This document shows, piece by piece, positions 1 through 6,982 of a stretch of DNA of 64,000 nucleotides. The notes beneath the pieces are model-generated. The model was given only the letters and a program-made list of their open reading frames with translations, was not told the origin of the DNA and did no database searches. Each line of letters begins with the position of its first letter. Position 1 is the stretch's first letter. Both the position numbers and the translations under genes were made by a program. Source of the stretch: a virus; IMG/VR virus record IMGVR_UViG_3300042335_000815, positions 1-64,000 of that record. One strand, written 5' to 3'.

Positions 1-60
1 GCTGATCAGGTTGCAACATCATCCTCGGTATCCGCTAACATGAGTAACAACCTGATCAGC
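1..60. repeat. 13-bp perfect inverted repeat around a start codon
   Basis: GCTGATCAGGTTG at 1-13 is repeated in inverted form as CAACCTGATCAGC at 48-60. Each arm contains the palindrome TGATCA. The 34-base loop holds the ATG at 40, so an mRNA hairpin would place the start codon in the loop and the first codons in the stem. It could be a translational control hairpin or a protein-binding site. The arms are seen directly; the function is inferred. Confidence 0.6.
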
Positions 61-222
61 CCATCCAAAGTTAAGAGGTTCATCCTCGATTACGCATCCA
101 AGAACCGCGCGCACAAGTTCTCGCGCGTTTCGCAAACCGCCATCGACAAGGTGGAGGGCGCTGTCCGCAGCGCCTGCCGCCACATTGTCGACTCGGCACC
201 ATCGAAAGGAAAAACCCTGTGA
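40..222 (+). CDS. Small basic protein resembling a truncated histone fold
   Basis: Sixty residues, basic, with predicted helices. The order of features recalls an archaeal-type histone: a short first helix (about residues 8-18), a basic loop, a longer helix (about 30-50, with paired Ile/Val and Arg), then a loop ending SKGKTL, where archaeal histones have a conserved Lys-Thr pair. There is no third helix, so the fold would be truncated. If the likeness is real it would bind and compact DNA. No good ribosome binding site precedes the ATG, which lies in the loop of a 13-bp inverted repeat. The stop overlaps the GTG start of the next gene. The histone likeness is by eye only; another small DNA-binding protein is possible. 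Confidence 0.6.
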   Translation: MSNNLISPSKVKRFILDYASKNRAHKFSRVSQTAIDKVEGAVRSACRHIVDSAPSKGKTL

Positions 223-353
223 AGACTTACATCGTCTACGACGACACCGGCCGTGAGATCGCGCTCATCAAAGCGGGTTCTCACAACAGCGCCGAAAAGA
301 AAGCCATCAAGAAATACGGAGAGCGAGTCACCGTGACTTACACCGAAGTATGA
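219..353 (+). CDS. Hypothetical protein, 44 aa
   Basis: Starts at a GTG overlapping the upstream TGA, with AAAGGA about 10 bases before it, and ends in an ATGA overlap with the metallopeptidase gene, so the three genes look translationally coupled. The product is a short charged protein beginning MKTYIVYDDTG, probably two beta strands and a Lys-rich helix. I do not recognise a family. The overlaps on both sides are the main evidence that it is real. Confidence 0.55.
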   Translation: MKTYIVYDDTGREIALIKAGSHNSAEKKAIKKYGERVTVTYTEV

Positions 354-1633
354 ACAAACCAACTAAACTCAACCGCAATGCGGTGGCCGAACGCGTCGAG
401 CGTCAAAACGTACGCGTCGTTGTCGACCACCCGTTCTGGTCGTCGTTGCTCCTGCAAATGGGCATCGAACAATCCGACCACATCCCGACCGCCTGCACTG
501 ACGGCACCAAGATCTACTACAACCCGGCCTACTATGACGGCCTGACCGACCAGCAGATCTTCACCGTCCAAGTCCACGAGGTCGGCCACCCGGCCCTCGG
601 CCACCTCTGGCGCAAGGGCGACCGGGAGATGGAGAAGTGGAACATGGCCTGCGACTACGAGCTGAACAACTTCCTCATGGAGTACAACGATGAGGAAGTT
701 GCATCCGGCCGTCTCGCCCCGTTCGACTTCCCCGATGGCGCGCTCATCGACCCTGCGCTCAAGGGCAAGTCGGCCGAGGAGATTTACAATCTCATCCCCG
801 ACCCGCCGAAACCCCCGGGCGGCAAGCCCGGTGACGGCCCCGGTCAACCCGGCAATCAACCAGGCCAGCCCGGTAACCAGCCCGGCAATCAACCAGGCAA
901 TCAACCAGGCCAGCCCGGCAATCAACCAGGCCAGCCCGGTAACCAGCCCGGACCCGGCGGTATGGGCGACTTCACCGACCCCGCTAAAGCCGACGGCAAC
1001 AGCGAGGCCGAGTGGAAGAACCGCATCGCCCAGGCACACAACGCCGCCAAGCTGCAGGGTCGCGGCTCCGGTAGCATGGGCCGTCTAGTCGACCGCATCC
1101 TCAAGGGCGAGCAAGACTGGCGCTATATCCTGCGCGACCTGCTCTCCTCCGTGGCGGCCGACGACTACGACGAGCAGCGCCCTGATCGCCGGTTCCTCGA
1201 AGACGACATCTACCTGCCATCTCTCTACAGCGAGAAGGTCGGCGAGTTTGTTGTCGCCGTCGACACCAGCGGCTCGGTCTCCGATGACATGCTGCGCAAG
1301 TTCATGGGCGAGGTGCAGGTCTGCCTCGACACCGTCAAGCCCGAGAAGATCACGGTCATCGACTGCGATGCCAAGATCTACCAGGTGGCCGAGTTCGCCG
1401 AGGGCGACGACGTAGAATCCTTCAGCCCCAAGGGTGGGGGAGGCACCGACTTCAATCCGGTGTTCGACCACGTCCGCAAGATGGACATTCAACCCGAAGC
1501 GGTCGTCTACTTCACTGACGGCATGGGCGACTTCCCGTCCGAAGCTCCTCCTTACCCTGTCATCTGGGTCGACTACGGAGGCACCGACTATCCGTTCGGC
1601 GAGGTCGTCCGGGTCAACTCGTCGGCTGCGTAG
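350..1633 (+). CDS. VWA domain metallopeptidase-like protein (DUF2201/COG3864 type)
   Basis: 427 residues in three parts. The N-terminal domain has a zinc-protease motif HEVGH at about residues 76-80 and conserved acidic/aromatic residues after it. A Gly-Pro-Gln-Asn linker of short repeats follows at about 155-205. The C-terminal von Willebrand A domain has a metal-binding DTSGS near residue 304 and later Asp/Thr positions typical of a MIDAS. Proteins of this type usually work with a MoxR-family AAA+ ATPase as a chaperone or remodelling pair. Here the nearby DUF3150-like gene fits that triad, and the ATPase may lie just left of the window. Its role in the phage is unknown. The start overlaps the upstream stop (ATGA), and a terminator-like hairpin follows. 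Confidence 0.8.
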   Translation: MNKPTKLNRNAVAERVERQNVRVVVDHPFWSSLLLQMGIEQSDHIPTACTDGTKIYYNPAYYDGLTDQQIFTVQVHEVGHPALGHLWRKGDREMEKWNMACDYELNNFLMEYNDEEVASGRLAPFDFPDGALIDPALKGKSAEEIYNLIPDPPKPPGGKPGDGPGQPGNQPGQPGNQPGNQPGNQPGQPGNQPGQPGNQPGPGGMGDFTDPAKADGNSEAEWKNRIAQAHNAAKLQGRGSGSMGRLVDRILKGEQDWRYILRDLLSSVAADDYDEQRPDRRFLEDDIYLPSLYSEKVGEFVVAVDTSGSVSDDMLRKFMGEVQVCLDTVKPEKITVIDCDAKIYQVAEFAEGDDVESFSPKGGGGTDFNPVFDHVRKMDIQPEAVVYFTDGMGDFPSEAPPYPVIWVDYGGTDYPFGEVVRVNSSAA

Positions 1634-1711
1634 TTAAACCAATCGGACAAGCCGTGAGTGTCCTGAGCCAATAAACCCTCATTAATAACTGTGAGGCTTT
1701 TCAAACAACGC

Positions 1712-1752
1712 CCCCGCCCGTTGCTGGCAAACCACGGTAGGCGGGGATTTTT
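1712..1752 (+). terminator. Rho-independent terminator after the VWA gene
   Basis: CCCCGCC (1712-1718) pairs with GGCGGGG (1740-1746) around a 21-base loop and is followed by ATTTTT. It ends the rightward VWA operon about 80 bases after the stop codon. Confidence 0.6.
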
Positions 1753-1759
1753 AATCCCT

Positions 1760-1918
1760 ATGAATACACTAACTTCCAACCTTCAAACCCTGTCCACCCA
1801 CATCCTGCTCAACGCAGACTATGTCGAGGAGGACAGCACATCCAAATACACCGTGCTGCATATCGAACCTCATCTTTACGAGAAGTTCCTGCGGCTCCTT
1901 GAGTCGATGACTCACTAG
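1760..1918 (+). CDS. Hypothetical protein, 52 aa
   Basis: ATG start at 1760, chosen over a GTG at 1691 because the longer version would run through the terminator hairpin and begin with a compositionally odd Arg-rich stretch. The product is acidic and probably helical. No Shine-Dalgarno sequence is evident. No family is recognised. Codon use fits the neighbouring genes. Confidence 0.5.
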   Translation: MNTLTSNLQTLSTHILLNADYVEEDSTSKYTVLHIEPHLYEKFLRLLESMTH

Positions 1919-1929
1919 AAAATAACCCC

Positions 1930-1988
1930 TTGACACCCTGAGCCGGGGATATAGTGTTCCCGTAACTCAGGTGACAACCACCCAAACA
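1930..1988 (+). promoter_or_regulatory. Promoter region with operator GGTGACAACCACC
   Basis: An exact copy of the recurring 13-bp site lies at 1970-1982, in the direction of transcription of the gene at 2009. Two promoter readings are possible. One is TTGACA (1930-1935) with TATAGT (1950-1955), whose 14-base spacer is short and which puts the operator downstream of the start point. The other is a very weak promoter with the operator in its spacer and AACACA as -10. The operator is certain as sequence; the promoter choice is not. Confidence 0.6.
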
Positions 1989-2008
1989 CAACAACACAAG
2001 ATCACACC

Positions 2009-2896
2009 ATGAGCAACATTCGTAACCAAGCAATGTTAGTGAGCCTGAACATCGGGCTCTTCAACCCCAAGAAAATGGACCGCAGCGTCACACGCGAGGT
2101 CCTCATCAGCAAGAATGCTTCAGCCAACGCCGGAGCGTTCGTCAAAAACATCCTGCCCGACGAGGCGATCAAACCCATCCAAGCAGCGGCCTCCGCTCTT
2201 CGTGCATGGGTCTACACCCAAACGCTTCCGTGGAACGACGAGTCATTCCGTCTTCTGCCGGTGGCCCAGTGGGATTCGTTCACCGATCAACTCCGTGCGC
2301 GCATCGCCAGCGTCAATTCGTTGGTCGACCAGTTCTGCTCGCAGTACGAAATGCACCGCGACAAAGCCCTGCTGCAACTCGGAGCGCTCGCCGATCCCAA
2401 AGACTACCCGCCGCTGCACGTGGTGCGCACCAAGTTCTACGTCAACGTCAACTACACGCCGCTGCCCGACAGCCGTGACTTCCGCTTGGACGACATGCCC
2501 GAAGAGGCCATGTCCGAACTGCGTGAGCAGGCCGACCTGCGCGTGGCCGAGGCTGTCAGCGAAGCGCGCAACGATCTGTACCGCCGACTTAGCGAGCGGC
2601 TCGAACACATCGTCAAGCGCATGAACGAAGTGTCTGCCAAGAAGGAAGGCACTCGCATCCACGCCTCGCTGCTCACCAATCTCAGCGAACTCTGCCAACT
2701 GATCCCGGCGCTCAACGTGACCAAGGACCAGGAGCTGGAGAATCTCCGCCAGCGTGTCATGCACGAGATTGCGCCGTTCGACATCGACGACATCCGCGAG
2801 TCCGAGGACAGCCGCACCGAACTCAAGAAGAAGGCGTCGAGCATCCTTGAAGCCATGGGGTTCAACCCCGTCAACCAGCAGAGGGAGGCTGCCTAA
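2009..2896 (+). CDS. DUF3150-like protein, partner of the VWA module
   Basis: 295 residues, mostly helical, with long amphipathic segments in the middle and C-terminal half. The overall pattern matches my memory of the DUF3150 family, often encoded beside MoxR-type ATPases and VWA proteins in phages and bacteria. It probably acts with the VWA metallopeptidase at 350-1633, perhaps as a scaffold or substrate adaptor. No catalytic motif is visible. It is the first gene after an operator-bearing promoter region, so it may be switched with the lysogenic state. It has no clear Shine-Dalgarno sequence. Confidence 0.65.
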   Translation: MSNIRNQAMLVSLNIGLFNPKKMDRSVTREVLISKNASANAGAFVKNILPDEAIKPIQAAASALRAWVYTQTLPWNDESFRLLPVAQWDSFTDQLRARIASVNSLVDQFCSQYEMHRDKALLQLGALADPKDYPPLHVVRTKFYVNVNYTPLPDSRDFRLDDMPEEAMSELREQADLRVAEAVSEARNDLYRRLSERLEHIVKRMNEVSAKKEGTRIHASLLTNLSELCQLIPALNVTKDQELENLRQRVMHEIAPFDIDDIRESEDSRTELKKKASSILEAMGFNPVNQQREAA

Positions 2897-2945
2897 CACT
2901 TAGTACCTAGCGTCAACCAGACATTAGGAAGGAGGTGATGCTTTC

Positions 2946-3092
2946 ATGCTACCGATAAAACAGATGTTACCAAAGGCTACATATTCCGCAGCGATGGTTC
3001 TACTGACATCATCAACACTCGTAGCTCTCGATAGATCCCCGGGGGTCGCGCATCCGGGGGTCCATACAAAACGCGAGGCGGACATAGGTTAA
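2946..3092 (+). CDS. Hypothetical small protein, 48 aa
   Basis: Not obvious from length alone, but it has one of the best ribosome binding sites in the window, AAGGAGGTGA at 2929-2938, eight bases before the ATG. The product has a moderately hydrophobic stretch at about residues 12-28 that could be a membrane segment or signal, then a polar tail rich in Pro, His and Arg. The segment coding for the tail contains two copies of CCGGGGGTC. No family is recognised. Confidence 0.55.
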   Translation: MLPIKQMLPKATYSAAMVLLTSSTLVALDRSPGVAHPGVHTKREADIG

Positions 3093-3137
3093 AGAAAACG
3101 AGGGGCGCGCATTCGTCGATAACGCGCATTAACTTTT

Positions 3138-3368
3138 ATGGATAAAAACCAACAACGACTAACGCTGGCAGGAAACGCCCTTCAGGGACTGCTGGCATGC
3201 CAAAACCCCGAAAAAGGCTGGGACATCGGCGCACTCGCCGTGACCAGTTTGAAGATCGCTGACGCGGTGATCTATGTCAGCAACATGGAGAAACTCCCTG
3301 ACCTGGCCGACAGCCGGGAGCAAGAGCCATCCCTGGTTGTAACGCAGCCCACGATCATCACGCCGTGA
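3138..3368 (+). CDS. Hypothetical protein, 76 aa
   Basis: A soluble, probably helical small protein ending in a Pro/Thr-rich tail. The stop overlaps the GTG of the HNH-like gene, suggesting coupled translation. No family is recognised. Confidence 0.6.
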   Translation: MDKNQQRLTLAGNALQGLLACQNPEKGWDIGALAVTSLKIADAVIYVSNMEKLPDLADSREQEPSLVVTQPTIITP

Positions 3369-3580
3369 GTCGCGACTACCGCAGCGAGTACGACAACTAC
3401 CAAGGCACCGAGGAGCAGAAGAAGCGGCGGGCGATCCGCAACGCCGCTCGTCGCAAACTCGAAGCCGAAGGTAAGGTCCGCAAGGGAGACGGCAAAGACG
3501 TCCACCACGTCAGCGGCTTGCATAACGCGGCGGCCAACCTTCGCGTAGTCAGCAAGTCCTCCAACAGGAGCATGAAATGA
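3365..3580 (+). CDS. Small HNH-like protein
   Basis: 71 residues. The C-terminal half carries the pattern of the N-terminal half of HNH endonucleases: a DGKDVHH strand-turn, a short helix containing the Asn (HNAAANLRVV), then SSNRSMK. Small proteins of this pattern are common in phages. The N-terminus is a charged helix rich in Arg and Lys. It lacks room for a complete HNH nuclease with zinc knuckles, so it may be a nicking-type enzyme, a homing endonuclease remnant or just a DNA-binding fold. The GTG start overlaps the upstream stop, and the next gene starts in its own stop (ATGA). Confidence 0.65.
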   Translation: MSRDYRSEYDNYQGTEEQKKRRAIRNAARRKLEAEGKVRKGDGKDVHHVSGLHNAAANLRVVSKSSNRSMK

Positions 3581-3714
3581 CACCAGTCACCGTCAACAAA
3601 ACCGCTACTATCATCATCCTTGTCGCCGCTGCGCTGGCACTCGTCACGCTATTGCAGTCGTGTGACAACGACTACTTCGGCCGCCCGCCCGACGCTTACT
3701 CCTTATTGAAGTAG
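3577..3714 (+). CDS. Tiny lipoprotein with inner-membrane retention signal
   Basis: 45 residues: a short N-terminus, a hydrophobic segment (about residues 11-26), then a lipobox-like LQSC with Asp directly after the Cys. In enterobacteria Asp at +2 keeps a lipoprotein in the inner membrane. The mature part would be only about 18 residues. Small phage lipoproteins of this kind often block superinfection; that role here is inference. ATG overlaps the upstream stop. Confidence 0.5.
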   Translation: MTPVTVNKTATIIILVAAALALVTLLQSCDNDYFGRPPDAYSLLK

Positions 3715-3718
3715 TTCC

Positions 3719-4120
3719 GTGCCGCAAAACCATGCCACCAACTGGAAACATCAGGGGAGCAAGAACGAACTCTTGTTCATGGCCGAGTGCATGAAACGCG
3801 GCTGGAAAGTTAACATGCCCTTCGGTGACGACAGCAAATACGACGTGGTCGTGGATACCCCCGACGGTCTCCGCCGCATCCAAGTCAAGAGCTGCCACAA
3901 ACCCGATGTCCGGGGTCGTTATCGCATCAATCTAAAATACGGGCGGCGTTCCTCGGGCGCTTACTCCACCGAAGACTGCGACATCATCGCGGCCTACGTC
4001 ACACCCCTGAACCACTGGTTCCTTGTGCCGGTGGAGAAAGTCACCACGACACACCTGGACCTGGCGCACCACCACCACGATTGCCTGGAGGCCTGGGGGA
4101 ATATCCATGAAGAGGCCTGA
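3719..4120 (+). CDS. PD-(D/E)XK superfamily nuclease-like protein
   Basis: 133 residues. It has an early helix with Glu (NELLFMAE), then GDDSKYDVVVD followed by a strand reading IQVKS. That is the E...D...(E/Q)xK order of PD-(D/E)XK nucleases such as Holliday junction resolvase-like and homing-type enzymes; Gln replaces the usual Glu before x-Lys. The C-terminus is His-rich. Start is GTG, four bases after the previous stop. It could cut or process DNA in recombination. A non-catalytic relative cannot be excluded. Confidence 0.65.
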   Translation: MPQNHATNWKHQGSKNELLFMAECMKRGWKVNMPFGDDSKYDVVVDTPDGLRRIQVKSCHKPDVRGRYRINLKYGRRSSGAYSTEDCDIIAAYVTPLNHWFLVPVEKVTTTHLDLAHHHHDCLEAWGNIHEEA

Positions 4121-4229
4121 CATCATAGAGTTCTGGATCGGTGCTGCCGTGGCTTTGTTCGCTCTGGTCATGTCCAACGCAATTTTCTGGGGCAGCATTT
4201 ACTGGCTCTTCACTCGCATCTGGAAATGA
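4107..4229 (+). CDS. Small membrane protein, 40 aa
   Basis: Starts inside the end of the nuclease gene and ends in an ATGA overlap with the next gene. A single long hydrophobic segment (about residues 10-35), rich in Trp and Phe, indicates a transmembrane peptide. Function unknown. Confidence 0.55.
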   Translation: MKRPDIIEFWIGAAVALFALVMSNAIFWGSIYWLFTRIWK

Positions 4230-4579
4230 AAGCCCGCCGCATCACTATCCGCGAAAAGACTTTCGGCCTAATTGTCCGCGTCCAGGTCGGCGGCACCATG
4301 CGCTCGGCCAAAGCGGAGTGCGAACGCAGTTGCGACATCGAGCCAATCGGCAACCTGGAAGACACCAACGGCTGGGCCGTGGTCAACTGCTGCTACGCGT
4401 TTATCTACCTTCATCAATGGCCTGAGAGCCACAGGAACGGGACTTTCGGAACTCTAGTCCATGAACTCGGGCATGTCGTGCGGGGGTTCATGAAGAACAT
4501 CGGCTGTAAAGACGAAGAAGCCCTCTCCAACTTGGATCAATTTCTGTACGCCGAAGCCCACAAAAAGCTCGACAAGTAA
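4226..4579 (+). CDS. Small HExxH zinc metallopeptidase-like protein
   Basis: 117 residues. LVHELGHVV at about residues 75-83 is a zinc-binding HExxH motif in a helix. It is followed by a helix with Glu and Asp (DEEALSNLDQ) that could supply a third ligand. There are four Cys residues. It resembles compact phage metallopeptidase-like proteins of unknown target. Starts in the stop of the previous gene (ATGA). Confidence 0.65.
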   Translation: MKARRITIREKTFGLIVRVQVGGTMRSAKAECERSCDIEPIGNLEDTNGWAVVNCCYAFIYLHQWPESHRNGTFGTLVHELGHVVRGFMKNIGCKDEEALSNLDQFLYAEAHKKLDK

Positions 4580-4582
4580 TTT

Positions 4583-4768
4583 ATGACAACCACCAAACCG
4601 AAAGCCAAACGCAAACGGGTCTCAAAGCCCAAAACAACCCAACCCATCACGTCCGAAGCCACTTCATTCTTCGCCACAGCCCTGACCATTAAAGGCAGGT
4701 TCACGCTGGCCTGGATGCTGTTCAAAGCTGCCGTGCGAATCCTCATCAAAGGTCGCGCTCTTGTCTGA
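4583..4768 (+). CDS. Hypothetical basic protein, 61 aa
   Basis: A Lys-rich N-terminal third (four KPK-type clusters) followed by an amphipathic or membrane-like helix containing FTLAWMLFKAAV. It could bind DNA or membrane. Overlaps the next gene by one base pattern (TGATG). No family is recognised. Confidence 0.45.
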   Translation: MTTTKPKAKRKRVSKPKTTQPITSEATSFFATALTIKGRFTLAWMLFKAAVRILIKGRALV

Positions 4769-4914
4769 TGTCCGGGCCGTTGATCATCCTGACCGGGCTG
4801 ATTTACGCCTACGTGGCCTTTGAGCAAGGCTGGAAGGGCAACATCGGCATGTGCGTTGCCTACAGTGGCTACTCGTTCAGCAACGCCGGGCTGTATCTGC
4901 TCGCGTCTCGATGA
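4768..4914 (+). CDS. Small membrane protein, 48 aa
   Basis: A hydrophobic N-terminal segment (about residues 4-20) and a Gly/Tyr/Ser-rich rest. Both ends overlap neighbouring genes (TGATG upstream, ATGA downstream), which supports it being translated. Function unknown. Confidence 0.5.
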   Translation: MSGPLIILTGLIYAYVAFEQGWKGNIGMCVAYSGYSFSNAGLYLLASR

Positions 4915-5093
4915 ACGAAGGCGACATTCACTGGGTGTCTTGGACTATCGGCATGTTCACCGGGGTCGGTTTCTCGTGGTTGGTACGCAAGATCTGGGCG
5001 GAATTCTGGACAGAGTATGAACAGCGCGTCGAACGCCGAGCGCGTGAGCTGGCCTCCACCAAGTTCGCCGAGTTCGCAGGGATCAAACAGTGA
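4911..5093 (+). CDS. Small membrane-anchored coiled-coil protein, 60 aa
   Basis: ATG in the previous stop (ATGA). One hydrophobic segment at about residues 9-28, then a charged helix rich in Glu and Arg. The stop overlaps the GTG start of the next gene. Function unknown. Confidence 0.55.
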   Translation: MNEGDIHWVSWTIGMFTGVGFSWLVRKIWAEFWTEYEQRVERRARELASTKFAEFAGIKQ

Positions 5094-5350
5094 CCAACAT
5101 CCGTGAAAAACTCTGCGAAACCTACGGAGACGACCTCCTATTCATGGACGGCCCCGAGTTTGATGAAGCTATTCTCGGAGTGGCAGAACAACACGGAAGC
5201 GAAGCCGCTGTCGCCTACGATGTGGGCCGGGTCCTTGAAATATTGGAACGTGACATGTCCCCCGACGAAGCCCGTGAGTATTTCGATTTCAACATCGGCT
5301 GCGCCTACGTCGGAAAAAAGACGCCGGTCTACATAAACGCACTGGAGTGA
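5090..5350 (+). CDS. Hypothetical acidic protein, 86 aa
   Basis: GTG start overlapping the upstream TGA. Acidic, helical, ending with a short Tyr-Val segment. No motif is recognised. The stop overlaps the GTG start of the FkbM gene, so it is coupled to it. Confidence 0.6.
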   Translation: MTNIREKLCETYGDDLLFMDGPEFDEAILGVAEQHGSEAAVAYDVGRVLEILERDMSPDEAREYFDFNIGCAYVGKKTPVYINALE

Positions 5351-6006
5351 AAATTCTCAGCAACAACATCGCCATTCTTGAAGGAGACACCCACATATCC
5401 AAGTGGGTTGAAGAGTCCAGACGGCTCGACCACGACGACTACTCGCTTGGACTGATCCTGCCGCACATAAAGAAAGGCGACTGGGTAGTCGATGGCGGGG
5501 CCTTCATCGGCGACCACACGATTGCCTACCTCAAAGCCGTGGGCCCCGAAGGCAAGGTCTACGCTTTCGAGCCCAATCCCGCCGCCTATTCCTGTCTTTA
5601 CCACAACTGCCCGGACGCCGTGACCTTCAACGCCGGTCTGTCCGACCGGGAGTACTTTGCGGAATACAAATTTAATCCAAACGCCGGGGCAAGCCATGTC
5701 GGACGCGACGAGGGCAACACCCATCTCTTCACCCTTGATTCCCTGAACCTTCGACGCTGTGATTTCCTGAAGCTGGATATCGAAGGCTGCGAGCACGAGG
5801 CCCTACTCGGAGCCAGGGAAACCATTGCCCGGTGTCGCCCGGTCATGTGGATCGAAGTCAATGAAGCGGCGTTGGCTCGTCAGTCCAATACTCCCGCAGA
5901 ACTCTTGCGCTTAATTGAGAGCCAATACGAGTACTCGATCACCCCGTACCCTGGAGAGCGCGGCCCGCAGTACGACATTCTATGCACCCCGTTACCGACA
6001 TCGTAA
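5347..6006 (+). CDS. FkbM-family SAM-dependent methyltransferase
   Basis: 219 residues. The SAM-binding Rossmann core is clear: DWVVDGGAFIGDHT (motif I, about residues 40-53), the acidic end of strand 2 in YAFEPNP, and LKLDIEGCEHEAL with the FkbM-type DIEG near residue 140. FkbM enzymes O-methylate sugars and other small molecules. Together with the overlapping glycosyltransferase gene downstream it suggests modification of a surface glycan, either of the host or of the virion. Starts with GTG. The last 25 bases overlap the next gene. Confidence 0.85.
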   Translation: MKILSNNIAILEGDTHISKWVEESRRLDHDDYSLGLILPHIKKGDWVVDGGAFIGDHTIAYLKAVGPEGKVYAFEPNPAAYSCLYHNCPDAVTFNAGLSDREYFAEYKFNPNAGASHVGRDEGNTHLFTLDSLNLRRCDFLKLDIEGCEHEALLGARETIARCRPVMWIEVNEAALARQSNTPAELLRLIESQYEYSITPYPGERGPQYDILCTPLPTS

Positions 6007-6674
6007 TCCGCTCCTATCGCGGCGACTTTGGCTGGCTTGCTTACGCCCTGCGTAGCCTCCACGCCAAGTCTTCCGGATTCGGACAAATACATGTCGTCGT
6101 GCCCCAGGGTGACAAACACCTGCTTGCCGACCTTACGGCCGAAAAACTTTACGGATGCCCTGCCTATTCCGACGACTACCTCGGTCAACAGATTACCAAG
6201 CTCCTGGCTGACACCTATTCGGGTGCCGACTACATCATGCACTGGGATTCGGACACCGTTCTTATGGCACCGTTGACCCCGTCCGATCTGATCGTGGACG
6301 GCAAGCCGATCATTTACTACGAGCCCTATGAATCGGTAGGGCGAGAGCCCTGGCAGCCGATCGTCACGGAAATTCTGGGCTGGTCCCCAGAACACGAGTT
6401 CATGCGACGGCATCCGTTCGTCTATCCGCGTTGGCTATACGCGGAAGTCAGGGCGTTCCTAGAAGAGAGGTACGGTCAGTCGCTGGAAAACTACATTGTC
6501 AGTCGGCCCTACCGCAGTTTCACCGAGTTCAATGTGCTGGGGGCCTATGCCTGGGCCAGACACCGGAACAAATTCACCTGGCGCAATCCTCACGGCGACC
6601 CTGTTTACGTGCGCCAGTTCCGGTCCTGGGATGGCCTGGACAGCCACCGCGAAGAGGTCGAGTCGCTGGTATGA
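5982..6674 (+). CDS. Glycosyltransferase-like protein (DUF6492-like, GT-A fold)
   Basis: 230 residues. The N-terminus TDIVIRSY and the HWDSDTVL segment (a DxD-type metal and nucleotide-sugar site, about residues 87-91) fit a GT-A glycosyltransferase. The rest, rich in Tyr, Trp and Arg, matches what I recall of DUF6492 proteins. An exact copy of the phage operator lies inside this gene at 6108-6120. It probably acts with the adjacent FkbM methyltransferase on a glycan. A second GT-like gene is at 42328-43209. Confidence 0.75.
   Translation: MHPVTDIVIRSYRGDFGWLAYALRSLHAKSSGFGQIHVVVPQGDKHLLADLTAEKLYGCPAYSDDYLGQQITKLLADTYSGADYIMHWDSDTVLMAPLTPSDLIVDGKPIIYYEPYESVGREPWQPIVTEILGWSPEHEFMRRHPFVYPRWLYAEVRAFLEERYGQSLENYIVSRPYRSFTEFNVLGAYAWARHRNKFTWRNPHGDPVYVRQFRSWDGLDSHREEVESLV
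6108..6120 (+). promoter_or_regulatory. Operator-like 13-mer inside the glycosyltransferase gene
   Basis: Exact GGTGACAAACACC, in the direction of transcription, encoding Gly-Asp-Lys-His. No promoter elements flank it, so it would act as an internal roadblock (stoperator) if bound. Confidence 0.55.
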
Positions 6675-6769
6675 ATTTTAGCAGGAGCAGGATGGGACTT
6701 ATTAGCGAAACCGATGCTCATGCGAGGGACGCAGCCGAGACCCTTCGTCTGCGTTCCGCCTCTTTATAA
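6671..6769 (+). CDS. Possible short peptide, 32 aa
   Basis: ATG overlaps the glycosyltransferase stop (ATGA) and the stop codon abuts the next ATG. The product is Ser/Arg/Ala-rich with no motif. It may be a leader that couples translation of the next gene, or not be a protein at all. Confidence 0.3.
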   Translation: MNFSRSRMGLISETDAHARDAAETLRLRSASL

Positions 6770-6967
6770 ATGATCCACGAGTTCCGCAACCCTGTGCCGG
6801 TGAAGACCGAGATCGGTTACGGCTGGCTCATGTACGTACGGGACGGGGGCACCTTCGCCAACGACGTCTTCGCGGTCGTCATGGAAAAAGACGGCGGCAT
6901 CCGGCACTTCCGCAGTGAGCAATTCACGGTCCTCCCAAACCCCACGTTTGATATCGAAGAAGGGTAA
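6770..6967 (+). CDS. Hypothetical protein, 65 aa
   Basis: The last gene of the left rightward block. A small beta-rich protein with aromatic residues; no family is recognised. It converges with the structural block: its stop is 4 bases from the stop of the minus-strand gene 6972-7565. Confidence 0.55.
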   Translation: MIHEFRNPVPVKTEIGYGWLMYVRDGGTFANDVFAVVMEKDGGIRHFRSEQFTVLPNPTFDIEEG

Positions 6968-6982
6968 AACCCTACTTCTTCC
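6956..6982. terminator. Hairpin at the convergent gene junction
   Basis: GAAGAAGGGT and ACCCTACTTCTTC form a near-perfect inverted repeat that contains both facing stop codons. There is no U-run on either strand, so termination is only suggested by position. Confidence 0.4.

Noticed and set aside
338-1039. Long minus-strand reading frame opposite the metallopeptidase gene
   Set aside because: Its Gly/Leu/Ala composition mirrors the repetitive Gly-Pro linker codons. It has no ribosome site and no domain likeness; a shadow of a gene on the other strand.
4583-4768. Lysine-rich 61-residue protein as a histone-like protein
   Set aside because: It is basic but shows no histone helix pattern; kept only as hypothetical.
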